Shown here: in pieces, positions 44,121-48,083 of the stretch | Layout of the letters: the number at the start of each line of letters is the position of its first letter | Numbering within the stretch: position 1 is the stretch's first letter | Assembly (NCBI GenBank): GCA_015039365.1 | Contig: WION01000403.1 | Location: 1-48,083, forward strand | DNA length: 48,083 nt | From: Amanita rubescens | Lineage: Eukaryota; Basidiomycota; Agaricomycetes; Agaricales; Amanitaceae | Direction: 5' to 3' | Notes under the pieces: model-generated | What the model was told of the DNA's origin: nothing | The model's input: the letters and a program-made list of their open reading frames with translations, nothing else | Databases searched by the model: none | Program-made: the position numbers and the translations under genes

Positions 44121-44534
44121 AAGCAAAGATTCACTGGAGGATATCTAGATCGGTTTCCCTTCAGGACGAGCGGAAAACTATCGTGTCGACTTGGCGTTCT
44201 GTAAACAGCTTTTGCCTCGTTCTCTCCTTTCCGGGGAACATTAATATTGTGATGTCATTTTCACTATATTCATATTTCACCAAAACTTGGAAACCACTTG
44301 AAAGTACCTGCCCAGCGAGGTCAACCGTGACGATGCTAACACCACGGAGTTTCAAACTCGTACTCCGGCTCATACTCAGCAGTCATATCGGCCCGGACAT
44401 CCGTACCTAATCTTTCAACCAAGCTTATGATCATGTGTGCAGTGGTATTCATCGCAGACGAGAGCTTCCCTCATCTCCCATCAACCACATCCTTTGCTTA
44501 AGATAGATCTAAGACATTACACTGTTCTAACGCA
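44121..44534. other. Spacer and promoter of the polyol dehydrogenase
   Basis: A plus-strand frame at 44075-44410 has no recognisable motif. The stretch directly upstream of 44535 should contain the dehydrogenase promoter. No specific site was identified. Confidence 0.3.
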
Positions 44535-46043
44535 ATGATGATGGAAGCAGTTTGTTATAATGGCGTTGGTTCACCACTTTCTCAGTGCGTGCTCACTGAG
44601 TAATGTCTCTATCTTAGCCGAACGATTTGCGAATCATCAAGACAGCAATTCCACAAATCGACGACGACCAAGTCCTGATCAAAGGTGGGGAAGCGCCTCG
44701 CTTTCAAATCGGATCAATCTCATCTCGACGATACTCTCGTAGTCACCTGTTGTGGCATTTGTGGGACAGATCAACATCTCGCTGTTGGAGAATTTCTAGC
44801 CAAGTACCCTGTACGTATTTTAGCACGCGCATATAGTGACCTGCTCACGTATCGAATGATGCATACAGCTTATCCCAGGTCATGAATTTGTAGGAAGGAT
44901 CGTGCAATTGGGAAAATCTGTCAAAGGATTTTCAGTGGGAGATCGTTGCGTGGCAGATAACACTATATTTGTGAGTTACTTTGCCAAATCTTGAGAAACA
45001 TAATTGGACCTACCAATGTATAGTGTGAAGCGTGCTACTTCTGTCGTCGGCAACAATGGATGTTTTGCGAACAATTAGGTGCTCTTGGAGTTACGATGCC
45101 TGGCGGTTTCGCCGATTATGTCGCCGTGTAAGTTGTTTCATTGGTCGGGAGTCGCGTGCCATGAAGCAGAGAGCATATAGTCAGAGCAAGAAGGTTTTCA
45201 AGATCAACAACTTGACGGACGAGGAAGCAACATTGGTTGAGCCAACATCTTGCGCAATCCACGGAGTTGACATGCTAGGTCCTACTGCCGGTGTGGAGGT
45301 GCTGATTTTTGGCGCGGGGCCGACAGGTGATTGCCTTAGTGTTGTCTTTACGTTTGATTGAGGTCGACTTCCAGGCCTTGTTCTCGCTCAGCTTCTCAAA
45401 TTGAACGGCGCAGTGAGAGTCGTAATAGCCTCCAATAAGGGCGTCAAGACGCAAATAGCACAGCAACTTGGAGCAGGAGACGAAATTATCGAGTTGGATA
45501 GAAATGACCCGAGTCCCCAATGGGAATTGCTGAAGAAAGACAACCCTTTCGGATTTGACATTGTTGTAAGAATCACATCTTTTCGTTGAATCCGAGCACC
45601 TGACGTCTAACTGACATAGGTTGAAGCCACAGGTTCGAGCAAGCTTGCGCAGGATGCTATCAATTACGTGCGCAGAGGCGGTACTTTGATGTTATATGGC
45701 GTATATGCAGAAAGGGACAAAGTATCGTATTCGCCTTCAAGGATATTCGGGGATGAAATCAAAGTATGACAACACTATTTGACGTACTCAACTCTAAATT
45801 CTGAATTGTTTCACAGATTATTGGGTCCTTTGCTCAGTCCTATTGCTTCCCACGTGCTGTGGCGTACCTTGAGACGGGAACGATTCGCGTCAACGGCATT
45901 GTACGTGTTACCGTCCTCGTGACATCTAATGAATAAAATAACTTGATTAGGTTACCGATACTTTTTCAATTAAGGACTATCAGAAAGCGTTGGATAAGAT
46001 GAATAGCAAGCAGGCGTGTAAAATAGTCATCAAGCCGCAATAG
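44535..46043 (+). CDS. Zinc-dependent polyol/alcohol dehydrogenase (arabinitol dehydrogenase-like)
   Basis: Medium-chain dehydrogenase that oxidises a sugar alcohol with NAD(P). Ten exons (44535-44564, 44618-44684, 44743-44810, 44869-44970, 45024-45127, 45181-45326, 45375-45565, 45620-45763, 45817-45900, 45951-46043) give 342 residues. Motifs: catalytic zinc Cys in [20 protein letters not shown], the structural zinc Cys set [32 protein letters not shown], and the nucleotide loop [16 protein letters not shown]. The C-terminal [15 protein letters not shown] is usual for the family. The middle region resembles fungal D-arabinitol dehydrogenases, but the substrate cannot be fixed from sequence. 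The three consecutive ATGs at the start are all in frame. Intron 1 uses the unusual donor GTTGGT. Confidence 0.9.
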
Positions 46044-46666
46044 AAGAGAAGTCAGGGCTAAGCAAACATCGTCAAGGTTTCCAATAGATAAAAATACCTA
46101 CTGTTCGGCTAAGCTTATTTGCGGCGCAATTAATCACAGGTGCGATATATTTGGGCAGTCCATATGGTCAACTGTGAGTCTGAAGAGGTCGACAACGTTA
46201 TATTCTCGAACTCACGTATCATGATTACGGTATTAAATGGCGCACGGGTCTAGGAAAGTGGTGTTTCGGATGGCGCGGCTTTTCGGAGATCATCATTGCT
46301 TCAGGAATGGCAGTTCAATTCAGTCGCAGTTGATGCTGTGACGAATCAGACGCACAAGACCACTATTACTGGAAAAGGCAGTCTTGGTTCAAACGTGTGC
46401 AGTCAGCTCGGCCAATCAGAAGCGATATCAAGCACGTTTCTAATGCACACGAGCAATCTTAACAGGCGGGTCCTCAGGGGCTTACAGGGGCCTCATTTCC
46501 TGGGGTACGCACGTCCCACACCAAGCGACTTCTATCCTCTTCTCAACATCTTGTGTGTTGAGTGTACAGCGTTCGGCACTCCTGCGGCCAGCATACAAAT
46601 AGTCCACAACAAGACGCACATCTCCGACCGTTCTCAACAGCTGCACATCAGCCGTCCGCTCCCACT
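46044..46666. other. Intergenic region upstream of the bHLH gene
   Basis: Holds the dehydrogenase 3' UTR and the bHLH promoter. The frame of the bHLH start is open upstream to 46562, but the family signature begins after 46740. Confidence 0.35.
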
Positions 46667-48083
46667 ATGGTCAAGCCCATCCTCCCCCGCCACGAGCTAC
46701 CCGGCAGCACACAGCCTGCTCAAGCAAGCAACGTGGATGCGACGGTAGATGAAGCACCACAGCCTCGCAGGAGGGGTCGCAAGCCTGGGCCACTATCCCG
46801 TACCGCCCGTGAGGCCCAGCGGAAATTAACCACTCCATCATAGAAAAGGCAAGGCGGACGAAGATAAATGAAGCCCTTGGTGCCCTCCGCCAGCTTGTCC
46901 CTGCAGATTATGGAAGGCGGAAGGACATGGATGCCGATAAGCAATCCGGTGATCACAACAGCGAGGATGAGAACGACGAAGATGAAGAAGATGACGAAGG
47001 GGACGGCGATGTATGGCGCTCCGCGGCGGAAGACCGCCGTTACGGACAAAAAGAGTACGACGGGGAAAAAGGAAGAAAAAGAGTTCAAGCTGGAAGTCCT
47101 CGAGCGCACCGTAGCTTACCTTCAAGACCTAACGGAGCGGTGCGAAGACCTTCAGAGGGAGAACCAGCAGTTGCTAGGCGTGCGTCGCTGCTCTTGTCAG
47201 GAGGGCTCCCGCGAGCCAATTGGAAGGAAACGGAATCGCTCTGAATCGGCAAGCTCCGTTGTGGATAGTGATACCCAGTCGGCGCAGGTATGAACGTCCC
47301 TCCAAGCGCCCATGAGCCTCTTCCACCCATCTCATCCTGGCTACCTCTTTCCCCCGAGTTTGTTCGCCATTCCACGGATTTACCTCCACCGAGGCATACC
47401 ACGGTTGCACCGGCGTTGCCTTCATACCTTCCTACACCCCCCCTCTGCCCTGTTTCAGCCTACTCGGACACCCATATCCCCACTGAGTTCAACTTCTACC
47501 ACAAAGGGTTCTTACATCCCATCCCTTTCACTTGGACCAACGGCCCTGCCGCTTCCTAGTTTGACCACGCAATTGAGCCCGGTCAGCAACAAGCGTCGTC
47601 AAAGCATATCTCAATCTCCCTTGTCTCAAACCTCCTGTGCGTCCGTGTGCCATGCCGTTAGAGCCAACACTTAAACTTTCCCTTTTAGCTATCTCAAGCA
47701 ACAAGGGTCAACGGGTAGATGCTTCGCCGACCTCTCCTTCCCACACCCGCGAAGACGAGACTGCCGCTTCGTTGCTGTTAACGATGCGTCTCCTCCGCTC
47801 CCCGTCCTCCCCTCGTCATGTTACAACCACCTCACCCTTGATAACGGCCTCCGTAACCTCACGCAGACCAAGTATATCAGGCCGTCTTGCACCACCTTCG
47901 CCACCTTCACCAAGATTGCCGCGCCAAGAGAAGTTGGCAGCGGGATCTGTATCGGATATGCAGAAGAAGAATGCACTTGAATATATCCCCGTCTCTCGGA
48001 CTGCTCGCGAGATCCAGATGCGAGGCTCAGCGCAAGTTGAGACGCCTGGATCATTGCTAGGCTTAACGGGGCACAGAAACAAA
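46667..48083 (+). CDS. bHLH-zipper transcription factor, partial, with a frame problem
   Basis: The start MVKPILPRHELPGS leads to RRRGRKPGPLSRTAREAQRK, a basic region. It continues one base out of frame as NHSIIEKARRTKINEALGAL (helix 1). An acidic loop follows, then, across a 43-nt intron (gtatgg near 47010 to aaaaag near 47052), KEEKEFKLEVLERTVAYLQD (helix 2) and a leucine zipper-like LTERCEDLQRENQQLL. The order basic-H1-loop-H2-zipper identifies a bHLH factor of the Ino4/Myc-like fungal type. The frame break between RK and NHS near 46827 has no GT-AG solution. Downstream Ser/Pro-rich segments (PTRTPISPLSSTSTTKGS; TREDETAASLLLTMRLL) also switch frames, partly explained by an intron near 47636-47688. 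The open frame runs off the window end. Confidence 0.7.

Overview
This window comes from a basidiomycete genome, most likely an Agaricomycete. The evidence is dense short introns of about 45-80 nt, families expanded in mushroom-forming fungi (NACHT-WD40 STAND proteins, F-box/LRR proteins, a class I hydrophobin, small dsRBD proteins), and a SHO1 - GUT2 - K+/H+ antiporter set. No rRNA, convincing tRNA or CRISPR is visible. The species cannot be named from sequence alone.

Layout. (1) 65-14,480 is a tandem segmental duplication in direct orientation. Each unit has a NACHT-WD40 NLR-like gene on + and a decayed SNX4/SNX41-type sorting nexin on -, facing each other. NLR copy 1 (141-3868) has lost its start exon and carries several frameshifts. 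Copy 2 (7614-12669) can be assembled into an open nine-exon, 1515-codon reading frame ending in 13 uniform 129-bp WD40 repeats. A fragment of an unrecognised gene lies between the units. (2) 14,980-24,563 holds an SDR oxidoreductase with an altered catalytic Tyr, three F-box/LRR-type genes plus a fourth remnant, and a pepsin-like aspartic protease lacking the first catalytic Asp. (3) 24,830-27,770 holds a direct repeat carrying two small dsRBD-like genes on -, flanking an unrecognised three-exon gene. (4) 29,091-41,041 is conserved housekeeping sequence: SHO1 (-), mitochondrial glycerol-3-phosphate dehydrogenase (+), K+/H+ antiporter (+) and NAD(P)H-hydrate epimerase (+). (5) 42,641-48,083 holds a class I hydrophobin with six cysteines instead of eight, a decayed and an intact zinc polyol/alcohol dehydrogenase, and a bHLH factor that runs off the window.

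The NLR/sorting-nexin and F-box regions look like fast-evolving accessory DNA with duplication and decay. The 29-41 kb block groups three genes tied to osmotic, glycerol and potassium balance. Exon models were built by hand from GT-AG boundaries and checked for frame consistency; none has transcript support.
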